From Streptomyces sp. HUAS ZL42 (GTDB taxonomy: Bacteria > Actinomycetota > Actinomycetes > Streptomycetales > Streptomycetaceae): 64,000 bases of DNA. Below are positions 22,781 to 31,941 of this stretch, one piece after another (position 1 is the first letter of the stretch; the number at the start of each line of letters is the position of its first letter). Where the stretch lies: NCBI RefSeq assembly GCF_040782645.1, contig NZ_CP160403.1, forward strand, positions 3,534,001 through 3,598,000, in the 5' to 3' direction. The translations under genes and the position numbers were made by a program. The notes under the pieces were generated by a model. The model saw only the letters and a list, made by a program, of their open reading frames with translations. It was not told where the DNA came from and did not search any database.

Positions 22781-25615
22781 TCACAGCCTGGGCGCCCGCC
22801 CCGCCATCAGCGCCGCCAGGGCCGCCCGCGACGAGACTCCCGTCTTGCGGTAGATCCGCGAGACATGGGTCTCGACGGTGCGGCGGCTCAGGCACAGGCG
22901 GTCGGCGATCGCCGGACTGGTGAGGCCCTCGGCGACGAGGTCGGCGATCTCCCGTTCCCGTGCGGTGAGTTCGGCGAGCCGCCGCTCGGGGCCGTCGGGA
23001 GCCTCGGTCACCGCCGGACGGACCAGCTCGGCCAGCTCGGTGAGCATCCGGCAGCCCCCGGCGGCGGCGAGCCGCTGCCCCCGGTGCCAGGCTGCCTGCC
23101 CGCGCCGCGGCCCGTCCGGGTCCGCCGCGAGCAGCGGCGCGCCCAGGAGCAGGGAGTACGCCTCCCAGAAGGCCGCCCCGGGGAGGGCGCTCTCCTCGGC
23201 CGCCGCCACGAACAGGTCGGCCGCCGCCCTGCCGTCACCCTGGCCGAGGTGCAGGTGCGCCATACTGCGCATGGCCGACGCACGCTGCACCGGAAGATCG
23301 AGCGACTCGGCCTCCGTACGGGCCCGGTCGGCCCACTCCCGGGCCGCGTCCAGATCGCCGGTGGTGATGGCCGCGGTCACCAGGATCTCCAGGAACAGCG
23401 GGCGCATCGACGGCTGCAACCCGCGCAGGTCGGGACCGCCCGCGTGCAGGACCGCCTCCCGCGCCCGGGCCGGATCGCCGGCGGTGAGGGCCGCGTACCC
23501 GAGCGTGCACCAGGCTATGGACGCCCACCAGTTGACACCCACGCCCGCCGCGGCCACCGCCTGCTCGGCCAGGGCCAGGGGCCGCGGGTCGCCGGGCGGG
23601 CAGGCGTCGACCAGGGCGTGGGCCTTGGTCGCCAGCACGAAGGCGAGCAGTTCGTCGCTGCCGATGCCGCGCGCGATGTCCTCGGCCTCGTCGGCCAGTT
23701 CCACCGCCGATGCCAGCCGGCAGGTCTGGATGCGCACGTGCGCCTTGGACAGCAGCAGGTGGGGCAGGAGGTAGAGCTGTCCGGTGCGGCGGGCTATGGC
23801 CAGACCCCGGTCGGCGTGCCGTTCCGCGTCGGCATAGCGATCCAGGAACGCCTCCGCCCAGCCCAGCCGGGCCAGCGGCTCGCACAGGCCGGTGAGGTCG
23901 TCGTCGGGCAGCGAGTCCACGAGGGCCGCAGCCCGGCGGGCGAGGTCGTCGGCCTCGGCGGTCTGCCCCTCGTACGCCTCCCCCAGCGCGGCGACGGTCA
24001 GCGCGCCCGCGACGGCCGCCTCGTCCCCGAGGGACCGGGCCACCTCCAGGGTTCGCGCCATGTCGGAGCGCACGGCCGGGTACGACGTGTCGTGCGGGGC
24101 CGAGAAGCCCAGCTCGAGGCCGAGCGCCACCTGGTCGGCGGGCGACGGGGCGGGGTCGGTGCGGTGCAGCTCGCGGCGGAGCAGGGCCACTGCCTCCGTA
24201 TAGCGGCCCAGGTGCCGTTCCATGACGGCGCACAGCACGACGGCGGAGGCCCGCGAGCCCTTCCCGTCGCCCGGGTCGGGCAGGGCGATCACCTGGTGCA
24301 GCAGGTCGCGGCTCTCGCGGAGTTGTCCGCAGGCGCCCAGAGCCCGGGCCCGCAGCAACATCAACTCGCGTCGCACGACAGAGTGTTCCGGCGTGTGCGG
24401 AAGGTGCCGCAGCACCACGTCCAGCCAGTGCGCGCAGCTCGCGGGCGCCGTGTGGACGGCCTGCTCGGCGGCCTCGGTCAGCACGGCCGCCGCCTCGGGG
24501 TCCCAGCCGGACAGCGACCTCTCGGCGTGGTGCGCCCGCTCGGCGGGCGGGGCACCGGCCCGTGCCAGCTCGGCGGCGGCCAGCCGGTGGATCTCCGTGC
24601 GCAGCCAGGGGTCGGTGCCGTCGTGGACGAGGCTGCGCAGCACGGGATGCCGCAGCACCAGCCGTCCGTGCGGGGCGGTCCGCAGCAGGTCGCGCCGGGT
24701 CAGTTCGGCGAGATCGCCGGCCAGCTGCGCCGGTTCCCGGCCGGTCACCGGGCCGAGCAGGGCGGGCGTGGCGTGGTCGCCGAGCGCGGCCACCACTTCG
24801 ACGAGCCGACGCTGCGCGGGCGTCAGCGGGGTGAGCTCGCCGAGCAGCAGCGCGCCGAGCCCGGTTGCGGACAGCCTGGTGACCGGCGCCCCCTCGCGGC
24901 GCGCCTGGAGCAGGGTCAGGAGGTAGAGCGGGTTTCCCTCGCCGGCCGCGGAGAGCCGTACGGCCTCGTCGCGGGCCAGGTCGGGGGTGAGCAGCTCGAC
25001 GCACTCCCGCTCGCCGAGCGGCCCGAGGACCGTCCGCCGCACCGCCCCGGTGTCCAGGCCGCGCGTGAGGATCGCGGCGAGCGGGGCGGGGCTCTGGCGG
25101 TCGCGGCGGGCGACGACCAGCAGGACGCGCGCCCGCACGGGGTGCCGTACGAGATGGTCGAGGAGCTCCAGGGACGCGGCGTCCGCCCAGTGCATGTCGT
25201 CCAGGACCACCACCAGCGGGGAGGCGGCGGCGTGGGCGAGCAGGGCGGCCGTGACCCGGTGCAGGGCGAAGCGGTCCGTGCGGTGCGGGGTGCCGCTGAG
25301 CACGGGGTCGGCCTCGGCGGCGGCCGGGAAGGACTTCAGCACCTCGGGGTCGAGATCGGTGAACGCGTCCGTGAACGGCTGGAAGGGGATGTGCCGTTCG
25401 TACTCCGTCGCCCGGCCGCGCAGCACCGACGCCCCTCGCCGCCGCGCACGCAGGCACAGCTCCTGGACCAGCCGGCTCTTGCCGATGCCCGCCTCGCCGC
25501 AGACGTCCAGCACGGCCGGGCGGCCGTCCGCGTCCCCCACCAGCTCCGCCAGCAGCCGGTCGATCCGCCCGAGCTGCGCGGCTCTGCCGACCAGCGGCGT
25601 CCGTTCCGTCTCCAT
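22781..25615 (-). CDS. LAL-type (large ATP-binding LuxR-family) transcriptional regulator
   Basis: 944 residues. The N-terminus has a Walker A loop, CGEAGIGKSRLV, at 39-50 and a Walker B-like VVVLDDMHWAD near residue 135, as in AAA/STAND ATPases. A long TPR-like helical region (about 400-860) follows. The C-terminus is a LuxR helix-turn-helix: LTAREREIADLVAEGL, TSPAIADRLCLSRRTVETHV, SRIYRKTGVSS at 880-935. LAL proteins of this kind often activate secondary-metabolite or transport genes. Nothing adjacent identifies the target: it is convergent with the PLP enzyme and 64 bases downstream of the antiporter gene. Confidence 0.92.
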   Translation of the reverse strand: METERTPLVGRAAQLGRIDRLLAELVGDADGRPAVLDVCGEAGIGKSRLVQELCLRARRRGASVLRGRATEYERHIPFQPFTDAFTDLDPEVLKSFPAAAEADPVLSGTPHRTDRFALHRVTAALLAHAAASPLVVVLDDMHWADAASLELLDHLVRHPVRARVLLVVARRDRQSPAPLAAILTRGLDTGAVRRTVLGPLGERECVELLTPDLARDEAVRLSAAGEGNPLYLLTLLQARREGAPVTRLSATGLGALLLGELTPLTPAQRRLVEVVAALGDHATPALLGPVTGREPAQLAGDLAELTRRDLLRTAPHGRLVLRHPVLRSLVHDGTDPWLRTEIHRLAAAELARAGAPPAERAHHAERSLSGWDPEAAAVLTEAAEQAVHTAPASCAHWLDVVLRHLPHTPEHSVVRRELMLLRARALGACGQLRESRDLLHQVIALPDPGDGKGSRASAVVLCAVMERHLGRYTEAVALLRRELHRTDPAPSPADQVALGLELGFSAPHDTSYPAVRSDMARTLEVARSLGDEAAVAGALTVAALGEAYEGQTAEADDLARRAAALVDSLPDDDLTGLCEPLARLGWAEAFLDRYADAERHADRGLAIARRTGQLYLLPHLLLSKAHVRIQTCRLASAVELADEAEDIARGIGSDELLAFVLATKAHALVDACPPGDPRPLALAEQAVAAAGVGVNWWASIAWCTLGYAALTAGDPARAREAVLHAGGPDLRGLQPSMRPLFLEILVTAAITTGDLDAAREWADRARTEAESLDLPVQRASAMRSMAHLHLGQGDGRAAADLFVAAAEESALPGAAFWEAYSLLLGAPLLAADPDGPRRGQAAWHRGQRLAAAGGCRMLTELAELVRPAVTEAPDGPERRLAELTAREREIADLVAEGLTSPAIADRLCLSRRTVETHVSRIYRKTGVSSRAALAALMAGRAPRL

Positions 25616-25679
25616 GTCTCGTGTCCCCCGATGAAGCTGGTGCTTCTGTGCATCCTGTCGTAAGCCGCTGACAACGCCG

Positions 25680-27278
25680 CTATGCCGTCTCCCGGTACGC
25701 CGCCGCCTCCTCCAGGTCCAGCCTGCGCAGCAGTGTCCGCAGCATCTCGTCGTCGATGTAGCGGCCGTCGCGCAGCTTGACGAACACCTCGCGTTCCGCG
25801 CTGATCATCTCCCGCGACAGCCGCCGGTAGGTGTCGTCGACGGTCTCGCCGGTGACCGCGTTGACCTGGCCGAGGCGCTCCCAGACGGCGTTGCGTCGGC
25901 GCTCCAGGACCGAACGCAGCCGGTCGGCGAGCGGCAGCGGCAGGGCGTTGCGCTCGTCGGAGAGGAGTGCCGCGAGCCGCTCCTCGGCGACCCGGGAGGC
26001 CTGCGCCTGGGCGTTGGCCTCGGCGAGCGTCTCGGCCTGCGTGTCGCGCGGGGGGAACTTCAGCAGGCGGATCAGCGGGGGCAGGGTCAGGCCCTGGACG
26101 ACCAGCGTGCCGATGACTGTGGTGAAGGTCAGGAAGAGGATCAGGTTGCGCTGCGGGAAGGGGGTGTCGCCGTGCTGCACCGTGAGCGGGATCGAGAAGG
26201 CGATGGCGAGCGAGACTACCCCGCGCATGCCGGCCCAGGAGATCACGACCGGCCCCCGCCAGGTGGGGTTCTGCTCCCGCTCCCGGATCCGCGCCGACAC
26301 CATCCGGATCAGGAAGGTCACCGGATACACCCACAGGAACCGCGCCGCGACGACCACCAGGAAGAGGGCGGACGCGTACCAGGCGGCGTCGAGGCCCTCG
26401 TACTCCCCGAGGCCCCTGAGGACGACGGGCAGTTGCAGTCCGATCAGCGCGAACACCGCCGACTCGAGGATGAACGCGACCATCTTCCAGACGGCCTCCT
26501 CCTGGAGGCGGGTGGCGAAGTCGACCTCCCAGGCGCGGTGGCCGAGATAGAGCGCGACGACGACCACGGCGAGGACGCCGGAGGCGTGGAACTGCTCGGC
26601 GGCCGCGTACGCGACGAACGGGATCAGCAGGGAGAGCGTGTTCTGGAGGAGGGGCTCCTTCACGTGGGTGCGCAGCCAGTGGATCGGCGCCATCAGCACC
26701 AGGCCGACCGCGACGCCGCCGACCGCCGCGAGCAGGAACTCGCGGATGCCGCCGGCCCAGGACGCGCCCTCGCCGACCGCTGCGGCGAGGGCCACCTTGT
26801 AGGCGGTGATCGCGGTGGCGTCGTTGAGCAGGGACTCGCCCTGGAGGATCGTGGTGATCCGCGACGGCAGCCCGACCCGGCGTGCCACCGCCGTGGCCGC
26901 TACCGCGTCGGGCGGCGCCACGACGGCGCCCAGCACCAGCGCCGCGGTCAACGGCAGCCCCGGCACGAGCAGATAAGCGGCCCAGCCGACGGCGAAGGTC
27001 GCGAACAGTACGTAACCGACCGACAACAGGCCGACCGGCCGCATCTGGGCACGCAGGTCGAGGTAGGAGCTGTCGGTCGCCGACGTGTACAGCAACGGGG
27101 GCAGGAGCAGGGGCAGGACGACGTCGGGGTCGAGGGTGTAGTCCGGCACTCCCGGTATGTACGAGACCGCGAGGCCGACCGCTACGAGCAGCAGCGGTGC
27201 CGGTACGGGTGTGCGCCGGGCCGCCGCGGCGATCGCGGTGCTGCCCGCCACCAGCAACAGCAGTGGCATCACGTCCAT
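25680..27278 (-). CDS. Na+/H+ antiporter (CPA1 family)
   Basis: 532 residues from ATG 27278, 5 bases after GCGAGGAC; an upstream ATG would add 25 non-hydrophobic residues. About 12 membrane helices are visible in the first 420 residues. The transport core is GAVVAPPDAVAATAVARRVG near residue 115 and ILQGESLLNDATAITAYKVAL near 145, where the Asn-Asp pair binds cation and protons. A cytoplasmic tail of about 130 residues (AQAQASRVAEERLAALLSDE onward) is helical and probably regulatory. It extrudes Na+ or K+ in exchange for protons. Confidence 0.93.
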   Translation of the reverse strand: MDVMPLLLLVAGSTAIAAAARRTPVPAPLLLVAVGLAVSYIPGVPDYTLDPDVVLPLLLPPLLYTSATDSSYLDLRAQMRPVGLLSVGYVLFATFAVGWAAYLLVPGLPLTAALVLGAVVAPPDAVAATAVARRVGLPSRITTILQGESLLNDATAITAYKVALAAAVGEGASWAGGIREFLLAAVGGVAVGLVLMAPIHWLRTHVKEPLLQNTLSLLIPFVAYAAAEQFHASGVLAVVVVALYLGHRAWEVDFATRLQEEAVWKMVAFILESAVFALIGLQLPVVLRGLGEYEGLDAAWYASALFLVVVAARFLWVYPVTFLIRMVSARIREREQNPTWRGPVVISWAGMRGVVSLAIAFSIPLTVQHGDTPFPQRNLILFLTFTTVIGTLVVQGLTLPPLIRLLKFPPRDTQAETLAEANAQAQASRVAEERLAALLSDERNALPLPLADRLRSVLERRRNAVWERLGQVNAVTGETVDDTYRRLSREMISAEREVFVKLRDGRYIDDEMLRTLLRRLDLEEAAAYRETA

Positions 27279-27339
27279 GTCCTCGCCCGCCCTCGTTTTT
27301 CCGCGCGGTTCCCCGCACGCCCGTCGTAATCTGGCAATC

Positions 27340-27600
27340 ATGAAACAGTGCACGCATGCCGACGTGCTGCCGCACCCGGAACCCGAGCCCCTGAGCGAGA
27401 CGTGCCCGGAGTGTCTGGCGAGCGGCAGCCACCCGGTACAGCTGCGGAAGTGTCTGGTCTGCGGCTACGTCGGCTGCTGCGACACCTCGCCCGGGCGGCA
27501 CGCCACGGAGCACTTCAAGGACTCCGACCACCCGGTGATGAGAACGTACGAGCCCGGCGAGACCTGGCGTTGGTGCTTTGTTGACCATGTGCTCGTGTGA
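27340..27600 (+). CDS. UBP-type zinc-finger protein
   Basis: 86 residues with the UBP finger: Cys-His pairs in MKQCTHAD, CPECLASGSHPVQLRKCLVCG, YVGCCDTSPGRHATEHF and HPVMRTYEP. In eukaryotes this fold binds the ubiquitin C-terminus, but actinobacteria lack ubiquitin proper and its partner here is unknown. It lies just upstream of the anti-sigma/sigma pair on the same strand, and in S. coelicolor a gene at this position belongs to the sigH neighbourhood. It has no clear ribosome site; CTGGCAATC precedes the ATG. Confidence 0.85.
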   Translation: MKQCTHADVLPHPEPEPLSETCPECLASGSHPVQLRKCLVCGYVGCCDTSPGRHATEHFKDSDHPVMRTYEPGETWRWCFVDHVLV

Positions 27601-27707
27601 CTGGAGGAAGGAGACGGTTCGACGGTCTGACGCCTGGGTACGTCAATCCGGCGCGCGCTCTTCCCATTTGGGACCGCGGGACCCCTAGCCACTGTGCGTA
27701 TTCATGT

Positions 27708-27735
27708 GTTTACTATGAGTGACAGCAAGGGGTCG
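27708..27735 (+). promoter_or_regulatory. Candidate SigB/SigH-type promoter before the anti-sigma gene
   Basis: GTTTAC (27708-27713) and GGGTCG (27730-27735) are spaced by 16 bases, resembling general-stress sigma promoters of Streptomyces (GTTT, then GGGTA-type). An AGTGAC at 27718-27723 lies between them and recalls a BldD half-site. The gap 27601-27850 also holds a copy of a CCACTGTGCGT motif shared with 33706-33716. All assignments are by eye. Confidence 0.35.
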
Positions 27736-27850
27736 GGGTCCCGGGGACAGGAAAGTTGAGAGCGCGGTAGCGTCACCGCTGAACACACATCGCGTTATCC
27801 CGGGGGGCGACCCTCGGCCCCGAAAAGCTTGTACCACCATGGAGGTGAGG

Positions 27851-28264
27851 GTGTCCCAGATCGCAGGCGAGCCCGCGACCCAGGACTTCGTGGAAGTCCG
27901 GCTGCCGGCCGCGGGTGCCTACCTGTCGGTGCTGCGGACGGCCACGGCCGGCCTCGCAGCCCGTTTGGACTTCACCCTCGACGAGATCGAGGACCTGCGC
28001 ATCGCGGTGGACGAGGCGTGCGCGATCCTGCTCCAGCAGGCCGTGCCCGGCTCGGTTCTCAGTTGCGTCTTCCGACTCGTCGACGACTCGCTCGAGGTCA
28101 CCGTCTCGGCCCCGACCACGGACGGTCACGCCCCCTCGCGGGACACCTTCGCCTGGACCGTCCTGTCCGCCCTCGCGGGCAAGGTCTCCTCCGCCGTGGA
28201 CGAGGACAAAACCGTTTCGATCAGCCTCTACAAACAGCGCGGCGCGGGACCCGGGCCGGCGTGA
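27851..28264 (+). CDS. Anti-sigma factor, RsbW-like (UshX/PrsH type)
   Basis: 137 residues from GTG 27851 (VSQIAGEPATQDFVEVRL), with GGAGGTGAGG just before it; an ATG at 27839 is an alternative. The fold is a GHKL ATPase/kinase of the RsbW type: LDEIEDLRIAVDEACAILL is the N box (Asp-Glu-Ala) near residue 55, and the G-box region is short. It would bind and inactivate the sigma factor encoded immediately downstream, whose GTG overlaps its stop codon. In S. coelicolor the equivalent protein controls SigH in osmotic stress and development. Confidence 0.9.
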   Translation: MSQIAGEPATQDFVEVRLPAAGAYLSVLRTATAGLAARLDFTLDEIEDLRIAVDEACAILLQQAVPGSVLSCVFRLVDDSLEVTVSAPTTDGHAPSRDTFAWTVLSALAGKVSSAVDEDKTVSISLYKQRGAGPGPA

Positions 28265-29385
28265 GGAACGGGGACGGGCCGGTGCGGGACGAAGAGCGCG
28301 GCACACGGGAGCTGCCGACGGAGGGCACAGCCACTCCGGACGATTCCCGACGCATGGGGGACGGCATCGACGGCATCCCTGAGCAGGCCCGGCCGCACCC
28401 GGAGGACGACGCCGTGGAGGACGACACCCCGGAGGCGGGCTTCCTGGACGACGGGGGGCAGCGGGATCGGGAAGGTGCCGTGCAGAGCGCGCCTCGGGAG
28501 CGGCGGATGGGGGGCTCCCCTGTCCGGGCAGAGGCGAGGGCTCGGGGAAGGGCAACGGGCGGGACGATGAGCGAGCACGAGCGAGACGACGAACCGAGCG
28601 CGCGGGGCGTGCAGGCAACGCAGCACGAGCCTCAGGACCGCAGTGGGGCGCGGGCGATGTTCGTCGAGCTGCGCAAGCTGCAGGACGGCAGCCCCGAGTA
28701 CGCGGAGATGCGCAACCAGCTCGTCCGCATGCATCTGCCGCTCGTCGAGCACCTCGCGCGCCGCTTCCGCAACCGCGGCGAGCCGCTGGACGATCTCACC
28801 CAGGTCGCCACCATCGGCCTGATCAAGTCGGTCGACCGCTTCGACCCGGACCGCGGCGTCGAGTTCTCGACGTACGCGACCCCGACGGTCGTCGGCGAGA
28901 TCAAGCGGCACTTCCGCGACAAGGGCTGGGCGGTGCGGGTGCCGCGGCGCCTGCAGGAGCTGCGTCTCGCGCTGACCACGGCGACCGCGGAGCTCTCGCA
29001 GCAGCACGGCCGCTCGCCGACGGTCCACGAGCTCGCCGAGAAACTGGCGATCTCGGAGGAGGAGGTTCTGGAGGGTCTGGAGTCCGCCAACGCGTACTCC
29101 ACACTGTCCCTGGACGTCCCCGACACGGACGACGAGTCCCCGGCCGTGGCGGACACGCTGGGCGCGGAGGACGAGGCACTGGAGGGCGTCGAGTACCGGG
29201 AGTCGCTGAAGCCGCTGCTCGAGGATCTTCCGCCCCGCGAGAAGCGGATCCTTCTCCTTCGCTTCTTCGGCAACATGACGCAGTCGCAGATCGCGCAGGA
29301 GGTCGGGATCTCGCAGATGCACGTGTCGCGGCTGCTCGCGCGGACGCTGGCACAGCTGCGGGAGAAGCTGCTGGTTGAGGAGTGA
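28261..29385 (+). CDS. sigH: Stress/development sigma factor, SigB/SigF family (SigH type)
   Basis: 374 residues if started at GTG 28261, which overlaps the anti-sigma stop (GTGA). Region 2 (LVRMHLPLVEHLARRFRNRG, then LTQVATIGLIKSVDRFDP), region 3 and region 4 (LPPREKRILLLRFFGNMTQSQ, IAQEVGISQMHVSRLLARTLAQ) are complete. The first 100 residues are acidic and disordered and contain two further starts, ATG 28354 and ATG 28567, the latter giving a 272-residue core. S. coelicolor SigH is made in several lengths from such starts and by proteolysis, so the nested starts are likely functional. Gene symbol rests on synteny and family. Confidence 0.88.
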   Translation: MRNGDGPVRDEERGTRELPTEGTATPDDSRRMGDGIDGIPEQARPHPEDDAVEDDTPEAGFLDDGGQRDREGAVQSAPRERRMGGSPVRAEARARGRATGGTMSEHERDDEPSARGVQATQHEPQDRSGARAMFVELRKLQDGSPEYAEMRNQLVRMHLPLVEHLARRFRNRGEPLDDLTQVATIGLIKSVDRFDPDRGVEFSTYATPTVVGEIKRHFRDKGWAVRVPRRLQELRLALTTATAELSQQHGRSPTVHELAEKLAISEEEVLEGLESANAYSTLSLDVPDTDDESPAVADTLGAEDEALEGVEYRESLKPLLEDLPPREKRILLLRFFGNMTQSQIAQEVGISQMHVSRLLARTLAQLREKLLVEE

Positions 29386-29397
29386 ACCCCGCGCGGG

Positions 29398-29838
29398 TTA
29401 CTTCTGGACGTTCCCGGGTCCGCGGATCCCGAGGGCCCGGGTCGTCTCGCCGTTGACGAGCAGGACGAGGGCGGTGACGGCCACCACCGCGAGGGCGATC
29501 CCCGCCGGGATCGCGACGCTGTCGGCCTGCAGCAGGTTGTAGGCCACCGGCAACGCCATGATCTGCGTGATCACGGCCGGGCCACGGCTCCAGCTGCGCC
29601 GGGCGAGCAGCCCGCGCGCGGCGAGCAGCGGCAGCAACGCGAGCACGATCAGCGTGATCCCACCGGTGACGGCCTGCTGCCGGTCGTCCGGATCACCCGT
29701 CACACCGAGTACGAGCATCCACACCCCACCGACCACCAACGCGACCCCCTCCAGCGCGGCAAGCACGGCGGCAAAGGTCAGCCGCCGCGGACGCGGACCG
29801 GCGGTTTCGGGGGCGACGGAGGTCTGCTCACTGCTCAC
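29398..29838 (-). CDS. Hypothetical four-helix membrane protein
   Basis: About 146 residues. Four hydrophobic segments are visible: LTFAAVLAALEGVALVVGGV, GGITLIVLALLPLLAARGL, a short VITQIMALPVAYNLL and IPAGIALAVVAVTALVLLV. The start is taken at GTG 29838 (VSSEQTSVAPETAG), giving a short cytoplasmic N-terminus; the ribosome site is weak. It converges tail to tail with the sigma-factor gene, 12 bases away. No family function is known to me. Confidence 0.7.
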   Translation of the reverse strand: MSSEQTSVAPETAGPRPRRLTFAAVLAALEGVALVVGGVWMLVLGVTGDPDDRQQAVTGGITLIVLALLPLLAARGLLARRSWSRGPAVITQIMALPVAYNLLQADSVAIPAGIALAVVAVTALVLLVNGETTRALGIRGPGNVQK

Positions 29839-30174
29839 CCCTGAAGCGTAGCCCGCGACAACGAAACCCCGACGCCGAGGCAGACAGGCCGTTTCAAGCG
29901 CATGTCCGCGCGGCCGAACTCCATGGCCTACGTGCGCCGGGGTGGACGCCCACGCCGCACTCCCCCTCCGGGCCGGCACCCGCGCCGCCGGCCTTCCCCG
30001 CCCACGTGGCCCCGGGGTGGGACAGCCCGCAGCGCCCACTCCCTCGTGCCCCAGGCGCGCGCCCACGCCTACGCACCGGGTTGTGCGCCCCGTGGTGAGG
30101 TTCACGTGGGCATCCCTTACCTGATCCCTACCTCGGCCTGTGCCCAGTACCCCCCAGTAGGTACGCTGCAATCC
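29839..30174. other. 336-bp gap before the lipid-kinase gene
   Basis: This gap lies between two divergent genes. It is GC-rich with no open reading frame of coding character. Near its right end TACGCT (30162-30167) lies 7 bases before the kinase ATG, and no ribosome site is present, so the kinase mRNA may be leaderless. Confidence 0.4.
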
Positions 30175-31143
30175 ATGCGTGCACTTCTCGTGGTCAACCC
30201 GGCGGCAACCACCACAAGCGCACGTACGCGCGACGTCCTGATCCACGCACTGGCGAGCGAGATGAAGCTCGAGGCGGTCACCACCGAGTACCGCGGTCAC
30301 GCACGTGACCTGGGCCGGCAGGCGGCGGAGAGCGCGGACGTCGATCTGGTCGTGGCCCTCGGCGGCGACGGCACGATCAACGAGGTCGTCAACGGACTGT
30401 TGCACGACGGCCCCGACCCGGAGAACCTCCCCGGCCTCGCCGTGGTCCCCGGCGGCTCCACCAACGTCTTCGCCCGCGCCCTGGGCCTGCCCAACGACCC
30501 CGTGGAGGCCACCGGTGCCCTGCTGGACGCGCTGCGCGAGAGCAGCGAGCGTACGGTCGGGCTGGGACTGACCTCGGGCACGCCGGGCACCGAGGACGAG
30601 GCCGCACCATCCCGCTGGTTCACCTTCAACGCGGGGCTCGGCTTCGACGCGGGCGTGGTCGGCCGGGTGGAGCAGCAACGCGAGCGCGGCAGGAAGTCCA
30701 CCCACGCCCTCTACGTCCGCCAGGCCGCGCGCCAGCTCATGGGCGAGCCGCACCGCAGGCACGGCACGATAACGCTGGAGCGGCCGGACGAGGACCCCGT
30801 GACCGATTTGGTGCTGTCCATAATCTGCAACACCGCTCCGTGGACTTATCTGGGCAATCGCCCGGTGTACGCGTCACCTAAGGCTTCGTTCGATACCGGT
30901 CTCGATGTGTTCGGTCTCAGCCGTCTGTCCACCGCCGCGGTTGCCCGTTATGGCACCCAGTTGCTCACTTCGTCCCCCGAGCGCGGCCCCCACGGCAAGC
31001 ACGTCGTCTCCCTGCACGACCTGGACCGGTTCACCTTGCATTCGAAGGTCCCGCTCCCCCTCCAGATGGACGGCGACCACCTCGGGCTCCGTACGAGCGT
31101 GACGTTCACAGGCGTACGCCGTGCACTGCGTGTGATTGTGTGA
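30175..31143 (+). CDS. Diacylglycerol kinase-family lipid kinase
   Basis: 322 residues from ATG 30175. The catalytic core is typical: MRALLVVNPAATTTSARTRD at the start, LVVALGGDGTINEVVNGLL at about 55-75 (the GGDGT nucleotide loop), and LAVVPGGSTNVFARALGLP near 92. A C-terminal beta domain ends with VSLHDLDRFTLHSKVPL and QMDGDHLG. It phosphorylates diacylglycerol or another lipid alcohol at the membrane using ATP. It is followed by wblE after 321 bases. Confidence 0.92.
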   Translation: MRALLVVNPAATTTSARTRDVLIHALASEMKLEAVTTEYRGHARDLGRQAAESADVDLVVALGGDGTINEVVNGLLHDGPDPENLPGLAVVPGGSTNVFARALGLPNDPVEATGALLDALRESSERTVGLGLTSGTPGTEDEAAPSRWFTFNAGLGFDAGVVGRVEQQRERGRKSTHALYVRQAARQLMGEPHRRHGTITLERPDEDPVTDLVLSIICNTAPWTYLGNRPVYASPKASFDTGLDVFGLSRLSTAAVARYGTQLLTSSPERGPHGKHVVSLHDLDRFTLHSKVPLPLQMDGDHLGLRTSVTFTGVRRALRVIV

Positions 31144-31464
31144 GCAGAAGGGGCCAAAGTCCTTTCACTCGAACGTTTAGGCCAGGATCCACCCCATGGA
31201 AGTACGGCTGTGACCTAGTCGACACCGAGGAATCAAAAAAAACTTTCCGGAAGGGGTTGTATCCGCCGCCGAGGTTTGCGAGTCTCTACGTGGCGATCGG
31301 GACGGCCCGCAGGACCGGCCTCCACTGATCACCGGAACCCCTCTTCAAATCTTCAGGACCACGCCGGGGAAGACTCGGCGGTCGGCCCTTCCCTTGTTGA
31401 GGGATTCGTGAAAGCGTTCACATTCACAAGCAACCTGCACGTAATACCAAGAGAGGTAGCAGCC
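31144..31464 (+). other. 321-bp leader region of wblE
   Basis: This gap holds an A8 tract (31235-31242) flanked by GAGGAATC and CTTTCCGGAAGG, and the ribosome site GAGAGGTAG just before wblE. The long spacing suggests a long 5' leader or several promoters. I looked for the SigR consensus and did not find it with correct spacing. Confidence 0.4.
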
Positions 31465-31722
31465 ATGGACTGGCGTCACAACGCCGTTTGCCGCGAGGAA
31501 GACCCCGAGCTCTTCTTCCCCATCGGCAACACCGGTCCTGCGCTGCTGCAGATCGAGGAAGCCAAGGCCGTCTGCCGTCGCTGCCCCGTTATGGATCAGT
31601 GTCTGCAGTGGGCGCTCGAGTCCGGCCAGGACTCCGGCGTCTGGGGTGGCCTCAGCGAGGACGAGCGCCGCGCCATGAAGCGCCGCGCCGCCCGCAACCG
31701 GGCCCGTCAGGCCTCCGCCTGA
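31465..31722 (+). CDS. wblE: WhiB-family iron-sulfur regulator WblE (WhiB1 type)
   Basis: 85 residues with the four cluster-binding cysteines at 9, 37, 40 and 46 (CRRC in the middle), the GVWGG turn at 58-62 and a basic C-terminus (RRAMKRRAARNRARQ) for DNA contact. WhiB1-type proteins hold a 4Fe-4S cluster, bind sigma region 4 of the housekeeping sigma factor and react with nitric oxide. GAGAGGT precedes the ATG. Its neighbour across a terminator is a PdtaS-like kinase gene, the same pairing as whiB1 and pdtaS in mycobacteria. Confidence 0.95.
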   Translation: MDWRHNAVCREEDPELFFPIGNTGPALLQIEEAKAVCRRCPVMDQCLQWALESGQDSGVWGGLSEDERRAMKRRAARNRARQASA

Positions 31723-31848
31723 CACTCCCGCCCCGCAACAGCCTGAGCTTGGCGGCGCGTACAGCGAGTACGCATCTCCCGCCCCCGAGCCGCAGCGCGC
31801 AGTACCCCCGATGCGCTTACGTTTAGCGAACAAGCAGCAGCGAGCACT

Positions 31849-31876
31849 GGCCCTGGACCGCACGGTCCGGGGCTCT
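31849..31876 (+). terminator. Terminator of wblE
   Basis: GGCCCTGGACCG and CGGTCCGGGGCT pair with one bulge to form a strong stem followed by CTTTGCTG. It lies between the convergent wblE and sensor-kinase genes. Confidence 0.65.
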
Positions 31877-31941
31877 TTGCTGTCCGGCACAGGGCTCCGG
31901 GGCACGGCGGTCAGTGGATCGCGGCCGACGGCTCTCGCCCC

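Noticed and set aside
31229..31258. Possible SigR promoter before wblE (GGAAT at 31229, GTT at 31256)
   Set aside because: The spacer is 22 bases, not the 18-19 required, so I do not call it.
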